This document shows, in pieces, positions 32,206 through 42,599 of a stretch of 64,000 bases of DNA; the first letter of the stretch is position 1, and every line of letters starts with the position of its first letter. The stretch is from the NCBI GenBank assembly GCA_947503175.1, contig CANNCO010000001.1:868001-932000 (forward strand), given 5' to 3'. A program made the position numbers and the translations under genes. The notes beneath the pieces were generated by a model. The model did no database searches and was not told where the DNA came from. It was given only the letters and a program-made list of their open reading frames with translations. Source of the DNA: an uncultured Paracoccaceae bacterium (lineage in GTDB: Bacteria; Pseudomonadota; Alphaproteobacteria; Rhodobacterales; Rhodobacteraceae).

Positions 32206-32742
32206 ATGAACGATGATAGCGAGCGTGGGCAAACGCTGAAAGGGCGGGTCAAATGGTTTGATCCGACCAAAGGGTTTGGGTTTGTGGTTGCCGAGGAAGG
32301 TGGTCCGGATATCCTTTTGCACGCTAATGTCTTGCGCAATTTTGGCCAGAGTTCCGTTGCCGATGGGGCCGGTATCGAAATCGTTGCCCAGCAGACCGCG
32401 CGGGGCGTTCAGGCAGTCGAAGTCCTGAGTATCGAACCGCCTGCTGTCGAGGCCGGCGCATCGCCGGATACAGAGCCCAGCGCGCTGGCCGGTCCGGTCG
32501 ATCTTTCGCTGCCACTCGTTCCGGCACGTGTGAAATGGTTCGACAAGGCAAAAGGTTTCGGCTTCGCAAATGTCTTTGGCAGTTCCGAGGACGTGTTCCT
32601 GCATGTGGAGGTTCTGCGCCGGTCCGGGCTTGCCGATCTTCAGCCGGGTGAAGCGGTGACGCTTCGGGTCACGGATGGAGCACGCGGCAGAATGGCCGTG
32701 CAGGTGACAAGCTGGGAAACCGCTCTGAAGGATGACGGGTGA
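32206..32742 (+). CDS. Protein with two cold-shock domains
   Basis: Two CSD cores: LKGRVKWFDPTKGFGFVVAEEGGPDILLH and VPARVKWFDKAKGFGFANVFGSSEDVFLHVEVLRRSG; start likely ATG 32206. Confidence 0.92.
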   Translation: MNDDSERGQTLKGRVKWFDPTKGFGFVVAEEGGPDILLHANVLRNFGQSSVADGAGIEIVAQQTARGVQAVEVLSIEPPAVEAGASPDTEPSALAGPVDLSLPLVPARVKWFDKAKGFGFANVFGSSEDVFLHVEVLRRSGLADLQPGEAVTLRVTDGARGRMAVQVTSWETALKDDG

Positions 32743-33203
32743 TCCGCACTCTCTTCACGCTTTTTGTTGTTTGCACGGCCGGTGCGGCGCAGGCCACCTG
32801 TCGCGAAGACGTCGTCGAACTCGTGGGAGAGTTCGGGCAGGCCCGTTTCACCGTTGATCTTGCCGATGAACCGGAAGAAAGGAGCAGGGGTCTGATGCAT
32901 GTCCCTTCCATGCCCTCCGGCCAAGGCATGCTGTTCATTTATGATCCGCCGCAGCGCGCGGTTTTCTGGATGAAGAACACGTTAATTCCACTGGATATGA
33001 TCTTTGCGGATGTGACGGGCACGATTACGCATATCCATGAGAATGCCATTCCCATGGACGAGACGAACATCGATGGTGGCCCGGGCGTGTTCGCGGTTCT
33101 GGAGATCAATGGCGGGCTTTCCGAGGCGATCGGAATTTCGGTTGGTGACGCCATGAAGCATCCCAGCTTCAACTCCGAGGTTGCGGCGCTTCCCTGCGAG
33201 TAA
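32739..33203 (+). CDS. DUF192 domain-containing protein
   Basis: FTVDLADEPEERSRGLMHVPSMPSGQGMLFIYDPPQRAVFWMKNTLIPLDMIF; N-terminal signal peptide. Confidence 0.93.
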   Translation: MIRTLFTLFVVCTAGAAQATCREDVVELVGEFGQARFTVDLADEPEERSRGLMHVPSMPSGQGMLFIYDPPQRAVFWMKNTLIPLDMIFADVTGTITHIHENAIPMDETNIDGGPGVFAVLEINGGLSEAIGISVGDAMKHPSFNSEVAALPCE

Positions 33204-33244
33204 GGGCTTTTCACTCAGGAGAATGGGCGCTAGAAGGCACGCGT

Positions 33245-33321
33245 CGGGGCGTAGCGCAGCCTGGTAGCGCATCTGTTTTGGGAACAGAGGGTCGGGAGTT
33301 CGAATCTCTCCGCCCCGACCA
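33245..33321 (+). tRNA. tRNA-Pro (anticodon TGG)
   Basis: 77-nt cloverleaf with encoded CCA: CGGGGCG..CGCCCCG acceptor, TCTGT-TTTGGGA-ACAGA anticodon arm, GGGAG-TTCGAAT-CTCTC T-arm. Confidence 0.96.
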
Positions 33322-33802
33322 TTTCAATCAGTGTTTCGGACCGCGCGGTTCGAGTTCATTGAGATGCAGGCATCTGATCTAAGGCAACACGCGACGGCTC
33401 TTCACGACCGGTTTCGATCATGGTGAACTTGCGCGATCCGCGCCTGTCTCTGGTTCCGGCAGGTTTTTTTGCTCCGGCGTGTCGATACTGTAACAGCATA
33501 GCAAGGTCTGAAGATCCCGGCTGCGCCATATTCAGGCTGTGCCAAGTTACGACCTTGGGCGGCGCTGCATCGTCGGCATCCGGTTTCTCCCCTGAATCCA
33601 TTGCCCTCGCGCAAGAGTTGTTGATCCGGATCAGCGATTGATCGCACGTCAACGAGGCTGCCGGCGCACGCGATGAATCAAAGGTTAACTTGACGGAACG
33701 AATGCGGGCCGGTTCGTCAATCACAATTTTGTCGTCATTCCGTGATTTTTCCGTTGACCACCTATGGTCACCTACGTCAGGTTGTGCGGGCTGACAGGGT
33801 CG

Positions 33803-33818
33803 CCACAAGATATAGTGG
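33803..33818. promoter_or_regulatory. Candidate NrdR box upstream of nrdJ
   Basis: CCACAAGATATAGTGG resembles the NrdR consensus acaCwAtATaTwGtgt; a second box at helical spacing was not clearly found. Confidence 0.45.
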
Positions 33819-34002
33819 CTCGGTCGGTCGGGAGACATCGACACATGAGGGCCCAATACCCCCGGGCCAATGCGTCACGCGGCGAGTTTGCAGCACGCCG
33901 CACCCCCAGTTGTCCTCCGGCGCGACAGGCCCTGTCGGCACGAAATCTGGGAACCGGCAGATAAGCGCGGTCCCGAGCATGACAAGAAATGGGGCACGGA
34001 CA

Positions 34003-37000
34003 ATGAAAATCGAACGGACGTTTACCGCAGCAGGACAGGACGCCTATGCCGCTCTCGAGTTCACCACGACGACATCGGAGATTCGGAACCCGGACGGAAC
34101 TGTCGTGTTCCGGCTTCCCGACGTGGAGATCCCGCGCGGCTGGAGTCAGGTCGCGTCCGACGTCATTGCGCAGAAGTATTTCCGCAAGGCCGGCGTTCCG
34201 GCGCGGCTGAAGAAGGTTCGGGAAAAGGGCGTTCCGGAATTTCTGTGGCGCTCGGTCGCCGATGAGGCTGCACTCGCCGACTTGCCTGAAGACATTCGCT
34301 ATGGCGGTGAAACATCGTCGAAGCAGGTCTTTGATCGTCTGGCGGGGGCGTGGGCCTACTGGGGCTGGAAAGGTGGCTATTTCAGCAGCGAGGCTGACGC
34401 CAAGGCCTATTTCGATGAGATGCGCTATATGCTCGCGACACAGCGGGCGGCGCCAAACTCGCCCCAATGGTTCAACACAGGTCTTCACTGGGCCTATGGG
34501 ATCGACGGTCCGGCGCAAGGTCATCATTATGTGGACTATAAGACCGGAAAACTGACGAAGTCGAAGTCGTCCTACGAGCATCCACAGCCCCATGCCTGTT
34601 TCATTCAGGGCTGTGCCGACGATCTGGTGAACGAAGGGGGCATCATGGACCTTTGGGTTCGTGAGGCACGTTTGTTCAAGTACGGTTCCGGAACAGGCAC
34701 GAATTTCAGCCAGTTGCGCGGCGAAGGTGAGAAACTCTCTGGTGGCGGCAAGTCTTCGGGTCTGATGGGCTTTCTCAAGATCGGCGACCGTGCCGCCGGT
34801 GCGATCAAGTCGGGCGGCACGACACGGCGCGCGGCCAAGATGGTGATCGTCGACGCAGATCACCCGGATATCGAGGACTTCATCAACTGGAAGGTTATCG
34901 AAGAACAGAAAGTGGCGTCGATCGTCGCAGGCTCGAAGATGCACGAGCAAAAGCTGAACGGCCTGTTCGCCGCGATCAAGGCCTGGGATGGCAAGGAAGA
35001 AGATGCCTACGATCCGAAGATCAATGATAGCTTGAAAGAGGCGGTCCGCGACGCAAAAAAGGTCGCGATCCCCGAAACATATATCAAACGCGTCCTTGAT
35101 TATGCGCGGCAGGGCCACACCTCCATCGAGTTCCCGACCTATGACACCGATTGGGATAGCGAAGCCTATTCCTCGGTCTCCGGCCAGAACTCGAACAACT
35201 CGATCCGCGTGACCGATGCCTTCCTGAAGGCCGTTGAGAAAGACGGCGACTGGGATCTGATCAACCGCAAGGACGGGACAGTTTCCAAGACCGTCAGGGC
35301 ACGCGACCTGTGGGAACAGGTGGGGCACGCCGCCTGGGCCTGTGCCGATCCCGGCATCCAGTACCATGATACGGTCAATGCGTGGCATACTTGCCCCGAA
35401 GACGGCGCGATCCGCGGGTCGAACCCGTGTTCCGAGTACATGTTCCTCGACGATACGGCCTGCAACCTCGCCTCGATGAACCTCCTGACCTTCTACAAGG
35501 ACGGCGTGTTTCAGGCAGACGATTACATGCACGCCACGCGGCTTTGGACGCTGACGCTGGAGATCAGCGTTATGATGGCGCAGTTCCCGTCTAAAGAGAT
35601 TGCGCAACTCTCCTATGATTTCCGCACGTTGGGTCTGGGATACGCCAATATCGGCGGCCTTCTTATGAACATGGGCTACGGGTATGACAGCCCCGAAGGC
35701 CGCGCACTTTGCGGCGCTCTGACTGCGGTCATGACCGGCGTCGCCTATGCGACATCGGCCGAGATCGCCGGCGAGTTGGGGCCCTTTGCGGGCTACGACC
35801 GGAACAAGGACCACATGCTGCGTGTCATGCGCAATCACCGCCGGGCGGCCTATGGCGAAACCGGCGGCTACGAGCAGATGAACGTCAATCCGGTGGCGCT
35901 GGATGCGGGCAACTGTCCCGACGAACGCCTTGTCGAACTGTCCAAATCCGCCTGGGATGAGGCGCTGCGCCTTGGCGAGAAAAACGGGTATCGTAATGCG
36001 CAGGCTACCGTGATTGCGCCGACCGGCACGATCGGTCTGGTCATGGATTGCGATACGACGGGCATCGAGCCTGACTTCGCACTGGTGAAGTTCAAGAAGC
36101 TCGCAGGCGGCGGTTACTTCAAGATCATCAACCGCTCGGTTCCGGCCGCACTTGAGGGCCTCGGATATTCCTCATCGCAGATCGAAGAAGTCATCTCGTA
36201 TGCCGTTGGCCACGGAACGCTGGGCAATGCACCGGGCATCAACCACACGGCACTGATCGGCCATGGTTTCGGGCAGGCCGAGATCGACAAGATCGAGGCG
36301 GCGTTGCCGCAAGCCTTCGATATCCGGTTCGTTTTCAACCAGTGGACGCTGGGTGCGGAATTCTGCACCGATGTTCTGGGCATTCCTGCGGCAAAGCTGA
36401 ATGACCCGACCTTTGATCTGCTGCGTCACCTTGGGTTTTCGAAGGCAGATATCGAAGCGGCAAACGACCATGTCTGCGGAACGATGACGCTGGAAGCTGC
36501 GCCGCACCTGAAGGAAGAGCATTACAGCATCTTCGATTGCGCCAATCCTTGCGGCAAGAAGGGCAAGCGCTTCCTGTCGGTCGACAGCCATATCCACATG
36601 ATGGCAGCAGCTCAGTCGTTCATCTCGGGTGCGATCTCGAAGACGATCAATATGCCGAACGATGCGACCATCGAGGACTGTCAGAAGGCCTATGAGCTAA
36701 GCTGGTCGCTGGGCGTGAAAGCGAACGCACTTTATCGCGACGGCTCGAAACTGTCGCAGCCCCTGGCGGCGGCACTGGTCGAAGACGACGAGGAAGCCCG
36801 CGAGGCGCTGGAATCGGGAAACCATCAGGAAAAAGCCCGCGTTCTGGCCGAGAAGGTCGTCGAAAAGGTGATCGTCAAGGAACTCATCAAATCGCACCGC
36901 GAAAAGATGCCCGAGCGGCGCAAGGGCTATACCCAGAAAGCCATCGTCGGCGGGCACAAGGTTTACCTGCGCACGGGTGAGTACGAAGATGGCGCGCTGG

Positions 37001-37677
37001 GCGAGATTTTCATCGACATGCACAAGGAAGGCGCAGGCTTCCGCGCGATGATGAACAACTTCGCCATCGCCGTGTCGGTTGGCCTGCAATATGGTGTGCC
37101 GCTTGAAGAGTTCGTCGATGCCTTCACCTTCACCCGTTTCGAACCGGCCGGAATGGTGCAGGGCAACGATTCGATCAAGAACGCGACCTCGATCCTCGAC
37201 TACATCTTCCGCGAACTGGCGGTCAGCTATCTCGACCGCACCGATCTGGCCCATGTAAAGCCACAGGGCGACAGCTTCGACGATCTGGGCCGCGGCGAGG
37301 AAGAGGGCGTGCGCAACTTCGACAATGTCTCGGAAAGTGCCGCTGCCAAATCGCTTGAGGTGCTCAAGCAGATCTCGTCCACGGGTTACCTGCGCAAGCG
37401 CGTTCCACAGGAACTGGTGGTTCTGCAAGGCGGGATGACGGCTGGCGCTGTGGCCCTCGATGGCTCACTGGACCCCGGGGCCGCGATGCAGACCCTTGTT
37501 GCCACCGAGACGACGACCGCGCTCGCCACCGGTACGGTCGCGATCGACGCCTCGACCAAGGCGCGGATGCAGGGCTACGAGGGCGATCCCTGCGGTGAGT
37601 GTGGAAACTATACGCTGGTCCGCAACGGGACCTGCATGAAGTGCAATACCTGCGGGGGGACGAGTGGTTGTTCGTGA
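34003..37677 (+). CDS. nrdJ: Vitamin B12-dependent ribonucleotide reductase
   Basis: [69 protein letters not shown]-terminal [28 protein letters not shown]; start ATG 34003. Confidence 0.96.
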   Translation: MKIERTFTAAGQDAYAALEFTTTTSEIRNPDGTVVFRLPDVEIPRGWSQVASDVIAQKYFRKAGVPARLKKVREKGVPEFLWRSVADEAALADLPEDIRYGGETSSKQVFDRLAGAWAYWGWKGGYFSSEADAKAYFDEMRYMLATQRAAPNSPQWFNTGLHWAYGIDGPAQGHHYVDYKTGKLTKSKSSYEHPQPHACFIQGCADDLVNEGGIMDLWVREARLFKYGSGTGTNFSQLRGEGEKLSGGGKSSGLMGFLKIGDRAAGAIKSGGTTRRAAKMVIVDADHPDIEDFINWKVIEEQKVASIVAGSKMHEQKLNGLFAAIKAWDGKEEDAYDPKINDSLKEAVRDAKKVAIPETYIKRVLDYARQGHTSIEFPTYDTDWDSEAYSSVSGQNSNNSIRVTDAFLKAVEKDGDWDLINRKDGTVSKTVRARDLWEQVGHAAWACADPGIQYHDTVNAWHTCPEDGAIRGSNPCSEYMFLDDTACNLASMNLLTFYKDGVFQADDYMHATRLWTLTLEISVMMAQFPSKEIAQLSYDFRTLGLGYANIGGLLMNMGYGYDSPEGRALCGALTAVMTGVAYATSAEIAGELGPFAGYDRNKDHMLRVMRNHRRAAYGETGGYEQMNVNPVALDAGNCPDERLVELSKSAWDEALRLGEKNGYRNAQATVIAPTGTIGLVMDCDTTGIEPDFALVKFKKLAGGGYFKIINRSVPAALEGLGYSSSQIEEVISYAVGHGTLGNAPGINHTALIGHGFGQAEIDKIEAALPQAFDIRFVFNQWTLGAEFCTDVLGIPAAKLNDPTFDLLRHLGFSKADIEAANDHVCGTMTLEAAPHLKEEHYSIFDCANPCGKKGKRFLSVDSHIHMMAAAQSFISGAISKTINMPNDATIEDCQKAYELSWSLGVKANALYRDGSKLSQPLAAALVEDDEEAREALESGNHQEKARVLAEKVVEKVIVKELIKSHREKMPERRKGYTQKAIVGGHKVYLRTGEYEDGALGEIFIDMHKEGAGFRAMMNNFAIAVSVGLQYGVPLEEFVDAFTFTRFEPAGMVQGNDSIKNATSILDYIFRELAVSYLDRTDLAHVKPQGDSFDDLGRGEEEGVRNFDNVSESAAAKSLEVLKQISSTGYLRKRVPQELVVLQGGMTAGAVALDGSLDPGAAMQTLVATETTTALATGTVAIDASTKARMQGYEGDPCGECGNYTLVRNGTCMKCNTCGGTSGCS

Positions 37678-37862
37678 CACCACGAAAACGAATTGGATAT
37701 GGGACGGACTCCGCAAACTTCTGCGAAATCCGCTCTGTCCGGCACCTCGAAACGTCAGCGGCGTTTCAAGGGACACGGGGCGGGTGCGCTCGCCCCTGAC
37801 GCGGATCGGGCCGCAGGCAGAAACCGGGCGGTACAGATAAGAGCCTGATCAGCGAAACTTAC

Positions 37863-37887
37863 GGGGTCCCTTCGGGGGCCCCTTTTT
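37863..37887 (+). terminator. Rho-independent terminator downstream of nrdJ
   Basis: GGGGtCCC-ttcg-GGGgCCCC followed by TTTTT. Confidence 0.75.
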
Positions 37888-37901
37888 CATCAGGCCGGGC
37901 G

Positions 37902-38402
37902 TCAGTCGCGCAGCATTTCGGCCACGGAATGCCCCGGATTAAGCTTCATATCGACCCGAAGCTTTGCCCGGCCGCGCGCGACGCGGCTCATCACGGTCCC
38001 CAACGGAAGCCGGTGACGGCGCGCAAGCTCGGCATAGCTGACGCCATCTATGGCATGATGCAGGATCAGTGTGGCCTGCGCGTCAGGCAGATGCGACAGG
38101 GCTTCTAGAACATCCGTCGTCGCAAGGCGCCGCGTGGCATCCGGACTGGTCTGCGGCGCATTCTTGGCATCAAGCTCTTCCATCGGGCGCGATGCTCTGA
38201 ACGCAAGATTGCGCAGTGTTCGGAAAAGGTAGCGTTCCACATCCTCGATCGGTGGATCCTTTGCCAGACGGGTCCACACCTGCAGCAGCGTTTCCTGCAC
38301 CAGATCCTCGGCAGCCGCCCAGTCGCCGCTGTAACGCCGCGCCCGCCGCAGAAGCCGCGGGCGCATGCGCATGAGTTCGGCGGTTCGATCAACGTGCTTC
38401 AT
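37902..38402 (-). CDS. ECF-type RNA polymerase sigma factor
   Basis: DWAAAEDLVQETLLQVWTRL (region 2), LSHLPDAQATLILHHAIDGVSYAELARRHRLPLGTVMSRVARGRAKLR (region 4). Confidence 0.9.
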   Translation of the reverse strand: MKHVDRTAELMRMRPRLLRRARRYSGDWAAAEDLVQETLLQVWTRLAKDPPIEDVERYLFRTLRNLAFRASRPMEELDAKNAPQTSPDATRRLATTDVLEALSHLPDAQATLILHHAIDGVSYAELARRHRLPLGTVMSRVARGRAKLRVDMKLNPGHSVAEMLRD

Positions 38403-38636
38403 AACAGTCCCTTTTGTTCTCCATGGCCGAGGATGGTGGATTCAGCGCCCGCCGTCCGACGCTGGCTGCTTTCTGCCAGCAAACTGGCAAAGGATCGCCC
38501 GTCCGATTGCGCCGGTTCGGCGGCGAACCGCATAGTTTTGGGTGAAGATGGATGGGTTGGCCGCTCTCAGGCTCTAACCAGACAGGAGCGCGCAAAAAGC
38601 CGTTCCGAAAACAACAAGACTTCACAGGAGAAACCA

Positions 38637-38879
38637 ATGACCAAGACATATCTCGGACTGGCTGCAGCCACTGTCGCCCTTATGGCCACTCCGGCTCTTG
38701 CTGCGACACTCGATGCAGATGGTGACGGACTTGTCACATTCGAGGAGATGACGGCCGCAATGCCTGAAATCTCCGAAGAAACCTTCATGCTGATCGACGC
38801 CAACGCAGATGGCGCGGTCGATGCGGAAGAGTTGGCCACAGCCGAGCAGGCGGGTACGATTCCGCCACAGGACAGCTAA
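38637..38879 (+). CDS. Secreted EF-hand calcium-binding protein
   Basis: Signal peptide MTKTYLGLAAATVALMATPALAA and two canonical EF loops DADGDGLVTFEE, DANADGAVDAEE; divergent from the sigma factor gene. Confidence 0.88.
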   Translation: MTKTYLGLAAATVALMATPALAATLDADGDGLVTFEEMTAAMPEISEETFMLIDANADGAVDAEELATAEQAGTIPPQDS

Positions 38880-39060
38880 GACCTCCCCGGCGCAAAACTG
38901 CGCCAAACCTCGCCGGAGGCCCCTGTCCCTGGGTCTCCGGCACCTTGCCGGGGATACCAGTTGCCGCCTCGGAACCCCGTTTCTTCCCCAAATTTGACAG
39001 ATTTCCCAGCGATACCCGAACTCGGGTGGGTGGCGATTGAACTATTTGAGGGGTCGTTCG

Positions 39061-39765
39061 ATGCCAGCTGCTCGTAATTCGTCCGGATTTAATCCCTATG
39101 TTCGCGCCCATGGTAAACGGCGCCGTTCAGCCAAGGCGCTGATTGCCGCGCTCGCCACAAGTCTTGGACTGGCCGCCGCTCTGACAGTCGGTGCTGCCAG
39201 TCCGGCCTATGCTGCAAGTCTGCCCAACAGCTTCATTATCGCGACGAAGTCCGTGGCGGCTCCGATTGGTTTCGCGGGCGTCTGCGAACGGTATTCCTGG
39301 GCCTGCATTTCAAGGTCGGCTTCGGCAAAATCCTATTCCGCGGACCAGAAACTGCGTCTCGCCTCACGCGTGAACCTGTCAGTCAACCGGACAGTCCGCG
39401 AAGTGTCCGACAATCGCCAGTACCGTGTGTCTGAGCACTGGGCACTGCCCACCCGACGTGGCGGCGACTGCGAAGACTTTGCCCTTCTCAAGAAGAAAAA
39501 CCTGATGGCGCTTGGCGTACCCGCGGAGAAGCTTCTGATCGCAACTGTCCTGGATCGCAAGAGGCGCCCACATGCTGTTCTTGTGATGCGCACGGCAGGC
39601 GGCGACTTCGTGCTCGATAACCTCACCAACAAGATCAAGCCCTGGAAAGAGACCGGCTATTCGTTCCTGCGAATGCAAAGCCCCGAGGCCCCCAGCCGGT
39701 GGACGGCAGTGATGGCGGGCGGTATCTTTGACAAGGCCAGACCGAGGGCACAGGCGGGCGCCTGA
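39061..39765 (+). CDS. Transglutaminase-like cysteine peptidase (BTLCP type)
   Basis: EHWALPTRRGGDCEDFALLKKKNLMALGVPAEKLLIATVLDRKRRPHAVLVM; N-terminal export signal. Confidence 0.88.
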   Translation: MPAARNSSGFNPYVRAHGKRRRSAKALIAALATSLGLAAALTVGAASPAYAASLPNSFIIATKSVAAPIGFAGVCERYSWACISRSASAKSYSADQKLRLASRVNLSVNRTVREVSDNRQYRVSEHWALPTRRGGDCEDFALLKKKNLMALGVPAEKLLIATVLDRKRRPHAVLVMRTAGGDFVLDNLTNKIKPWKETGYSFLRMQSPEAPSRWTAVMAGGIFDKARPRAQAGA

Positions 39766-39794
39766 ACGCCCCGAAAAACCCTGCAAAGACAGGT

Positions 39795-39829
39795 CGGCCC
39801 GCTGCACTTTACCCCCGTGCAGCGGGCCG
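39795..39829 (+). terminator. Strong hairpin downstream of the BTLCP gene (terminator candidate)
   Basis: CGGCCCGCTGCAC-tttaccccc-GTGCAGCGGGCCG: perfect 13-bp stem; weak T-tract (ctcctgttt). Confidence 0.55.
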
Positions 39830-40048
39830 CTCCTGTTTCGCACCCGGGCCCCACTGCGTCCGTCCCCAGAACGGTCGCAACCCCATCAGGGCTGCCGGGC
39901 CGCGCAAACAAAGCCCCCACCTGCAGCGCGTCTGGCTGTATTGCCCCGCATGGTCGCAAGGATCAATTCCAAGGGTATCAATCGGCCCGATTGTCGACAT
40001 CTGCGCCGCAGTGCGCGGCCTTTGCGGCGTTTGGTCAGAAAGTGCCGC

Positions 40049-40612
40049 CTAGGATGCACCTCTGGAAAGAGCTGCAACGCCTGTTCGAGCCACTTCGAGA
40101 AGGCCAAGAGGACGCATAAGCTCTGCAAATGCATCGATTTTTTCGGGCGGGCCGGTGATCTCGAATACAAAGGAGTTCAACGTCGAATCAACGACGTTCG
40201 CTCTGAAGATCTCGGCGAGACGTAGCGCCTCGATCCGTTTCTCTCCCTCGCCGGCCACCTTGAACAGCGCAAGTTCACGTTCAACGCTTGGACCTTCGAC
40301 GGTCAGGTCATGTACCTCGTGCACCGGCACGATCCGGCCCAGCTGCGCCTTGATCTGTTCGATAACGCTAGGCGTACCGGTCGTCACGATCGTAATTCGC
40401 GACAGATGGCCCAAGTGATCCACTTCCGCGACGGTCAGGCTTTCGATGTTGTAACCGCGCCCCGAGAAAAGCCCGATAACGCGGGCCAGAACGCCGGCTT
40501 CGTTGTCGACCACGACCGTCAGCGTGTGCCGCTCTGTCTGTTCGGCATGGGGATCACGCAGATCATAGGCAGAATGGCTTGAGACACCCTTCTTGAGTTT
40601 TAGCGGGGACAT
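40049..40612 (-). CDS. ilvN: Acetolactate synthase small subunit
   Basis: HTLTVVVDNEAGVLARVIGLFSGRGYNIESLTVAEVD ACT domain. Confidence 0.95.
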   Translation of the reverse strand: MSPLKLKKGVSSHSAYDLRDPHAEQTERHTLTVVVDNEAGVLARVIGLFSGRGYNIESLTVAEVDHLGHLSRITIVTTGTPSVIEQIKAQLGRIVPVHEVHDLTVEGPSVERELALFKVAGEGEKRIEALRLAEIFRANVVDSTLNSFVFEITGPPEKIDAFAELMRPLGLLEVARTGVAALSRGAS

Positions 40613-40654
40613 GAGAGTCTTTCTTTGTTGTCGTCAGTTCGTTTGATTGCGGCT

Positions 40655-42412
40655 CTACACAAGAACCGACCCCTTCGCATCAATGACGCCATGTGTTTCG
40701 GCCTCACCCAAAAGCATTTCATTATGGGCCTTGCCGGACGGGATCATCGGGAAGCAGTTTTCGTGCTTTTCCACAAGACAATCGAAGATAACCGGCCCGT
40801 CGTGGTCCAGCATCTCCATGATTGCGTCATCCAGATCGGCCGGATCCTTGCAAAGGATGCCTTTCGCGCCGAATGCTTCGGCCAGCTTGACGAAATCGGG
40901 CAGGGCTTCGGACCATGAATGGCTGTAGCGTTCGCCATGCAGCAGTTCCTGCCACTGGCGCACCATGCCCAAGCGCTCGTTGTTCAGAATGAACTGTTTC
41001 ACAGGCAGACGGTACTGAACCGCCGTGCCCATCTCCTGCATGTTCATCAGCCAGGACGCCTCGCCCGCGACATTGATGACAAGCGCATCGGGATGCGCCA
41101 TCTGAACGCCGATGGAGGCGGGAAAGCCATAGCCCATGGTGCCGAGACCACCGGACGTCATCCATTGGTTCGGTTCTTCGAAGCCAAGATATTGGGCTGC
41201 CCACATCTGGTGCTGGCCCACTTCAGTACAAATGAAACGGTCCTTGCGATGCTTCGTCAGTTCTTCCAGCCGCTTTACCGCATATTGCGGCTTGATCGTC
41301 TTGGCCGAGTTGGTGAATGCGAGGCAATCAACCTTGCGCCAGTCCTTGATCTGGTTCCACCATTGCTGAACGTCAGAAGCGTTCGTCTTTGACCCACGGG
41401 ACTTCCACAATGCGATCACATCCTTCAGGACATTCGCGACGTCGCCGATGATCGGCACGTCGACCCGGATCACCTTGTTGATCGAGGACGGATCGATATC
41501 GATATGAGCTTTCCGTGACTCAGGGCTGAAAGCGTTCAGCCGCCCGGTGATCCGGTCATCGAAGCGTGCCCCGACATTGATCATCACATCGCAGCCATGC
41601 ATCGCCAGATTGGCCTCGTAGAGCCCATGCATTCCCAGCATCCCAATCCAGTTCTTGCCGGAAGCCGGGTAGGCTCCGAGGCCCATCAGGGTAGAGGTGC
41701 ATGGAAAGCCGGTGGCATCGACCAGCTTACGCAGCAATGTCGATGCTTCCGGTCCTGAATTGATCACGCCGCCGCCTGTGTAGAAGACGGGGCGTTCCGC
41801 CGTCTCGATCATCTCGACCAGACGCTCGATCTGCTCGGGATCTCCGGACACTCGCGGCTGATAGTGGTCTGTCCGCGCCTCTTCCGGGGACGAATACGTG
41901 CCGGACGCGAACTGAACGTCCTTTGGAATATCAACAAGGACGGGGCCGGGCCGCCCGGATTTCGCGACGTGGAACGCCTGATGGATCACGTCGGACAGTG
42001 AATCCGTATCGTTAATCAGCCAGTTGTGCTTGGTGCAGGGTCGCGTGATGCCGACCGTGTCGGCCTCCTGAAACGCATCGGTTCCGATCATGAAGGTCGG
42101 CACCTGACCGGTCAGAACAACAATCGGGATCGAGTCCATCAACGCATCGGTCAGGCCGGTCACGGCATTCGTGGCACCGGGGCCGGACGTCACGAGACAG
42201 ACACCAGGCTTGTTCGTCGAACGGGCATAGCCTTCTGCCGCGTGGACCGCACCCTGCTCGTGCCGGACCAGCACATGACGGATGTCGTTCTGTTTGAATA
42301 TCTCGTCATAAATCGGAAGGACAGCACCGCCGGGGTAGCCAAAGACGACATCAACCCCCTGATCCTTGAGGGCCTTAACCACCATCGCAGCGCCTGTCAT
42401 TGTCTGTGCCAT
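40655..42412 (-). CDS. ilvB: Acetolactate synthase large subunit (biosynthetic)
   Basis: [72 protein letters not shown]. Confidence 0.95.
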   Translation of the reverse strand: MAQTMTGAAMVVKALKDQGVDVVFGYPGGAVLPIYDEIFKQNDIRHVLVRHEQGAVHAAEGYARSTNKPGVCLVTSGPGATNAVTGLTDALMDSIPIVVLTGQVPTFMIGTDAFQEADTVGITRPCTKHNWLINDTDSLSDVIHQAFHVAKSGRPGPVLVDIPKDVQFASGTYSSPEEARTDHYQPRVSGDPEQIERLVEMIETAERPVFYTGGGVINSGPEASTLLRKLVDATGFPCTSTLMGLGAYPASGKNWIGMLGMHGLYEANLAMHGCDVMINVGARFDDRITGRLNAFSPESRKAHIDIDPSSINKVIRVDVPIIGDVANVLKDVIALWKSRGSKTNASDVQQWWNQIKDWRKVDCLAFTNSAKTIKPQYAVKRLEELTKHRKDRFICTEVGQHQMWAAQYLGFEEPNQWMTSGGLGTMGYGFPASIGVQMAHPDALVINVAGEASWLMNMQEMGTAVQYRLPVKQFILNNERLGMVRQWQELLHGERYSHSWSEALPDFVKLAEAFGAKGILCKDPADLDDAIMEMLDHDGPVIFDCLVEKHENCFPMIPSGKAHNEMLLGEAETHGVIDAKGSVLV

Positions 42413-42441
42413 ATCGTCCGTACCTTACTGTTTTCGCGCAT

Positions 42442-42469
42442 AAAAAAGCCCCCGGGGTTAATCGGGGGC
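42442..42469 (-). terminator. Intrinsic terminator (attenuator) in the ilvB leader
   Basis: Minus strand GCCCCCG-attaaccc-CGGGGGC-TTTTTT, between leader peptide and ilvB start. Confidence 0.88.
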
Positions 42470-42511
42470 GCATGGGGTACCAATTGGGTGTCCGTTACCG
42501 GCCCATGCGCC
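42467..42511 (-). promoter_or_regulatory. Antiterminator hairpin of the ilv attenuator
   Basis: Minus strand GGCGCATGGG (42511-42502) pairs perfectly with CCCATGCGCC (42476-42467); its 3' arm overlaps the 5' arm of the terminator by 3 nt. Confidence 0.75.
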
Positions 42512-42542
42512 ACTTTCCTAGAATTACGACGACCCGTATCAT
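42495..42542 (-). CDS. ilv operon leader peptide MIRVVVILGKWRMGR
   Basis: Short ORF on minus strand with consecutive Val-Val-Val-Ile-Leu codons, located between promoter and terminator; not in ORF track. Confidence 0.85.
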   Translation of the reverse strand: MIRVVVILGKWRMGR

Positions 42543-42570
42543 TCCGAAGGCTCCCTAATCAGTGATCGGG

Positions 42571-42599
42571 ACTTTACGGAGGGTGATTTGGGGCGTCAA
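42571..42599 (-). promoter_or_regulatory. Sigma70-type promoter of the ilvBN leader transcript
   Basis: Minus strand TTGACG-N17-TAAAGT, 28 bp upstream of the leader-peptide ATG. Confidence 0.65.

Noticed and set aside
33772-35838. 688-aa minus-strand ORF antisense to nrdJ
   Set aside because: Shadow ORF produced by high-GC codon bias; no recognisable domain, lies entirely opposite well-supported nrdJ and its upstream region
38461-38480. GCTGGC-N8-GCCAGC inverted repeat near the sigma factor gene
   Set aside because: Short, GC-rich and of a size expected by chance in this composition; no supporting context
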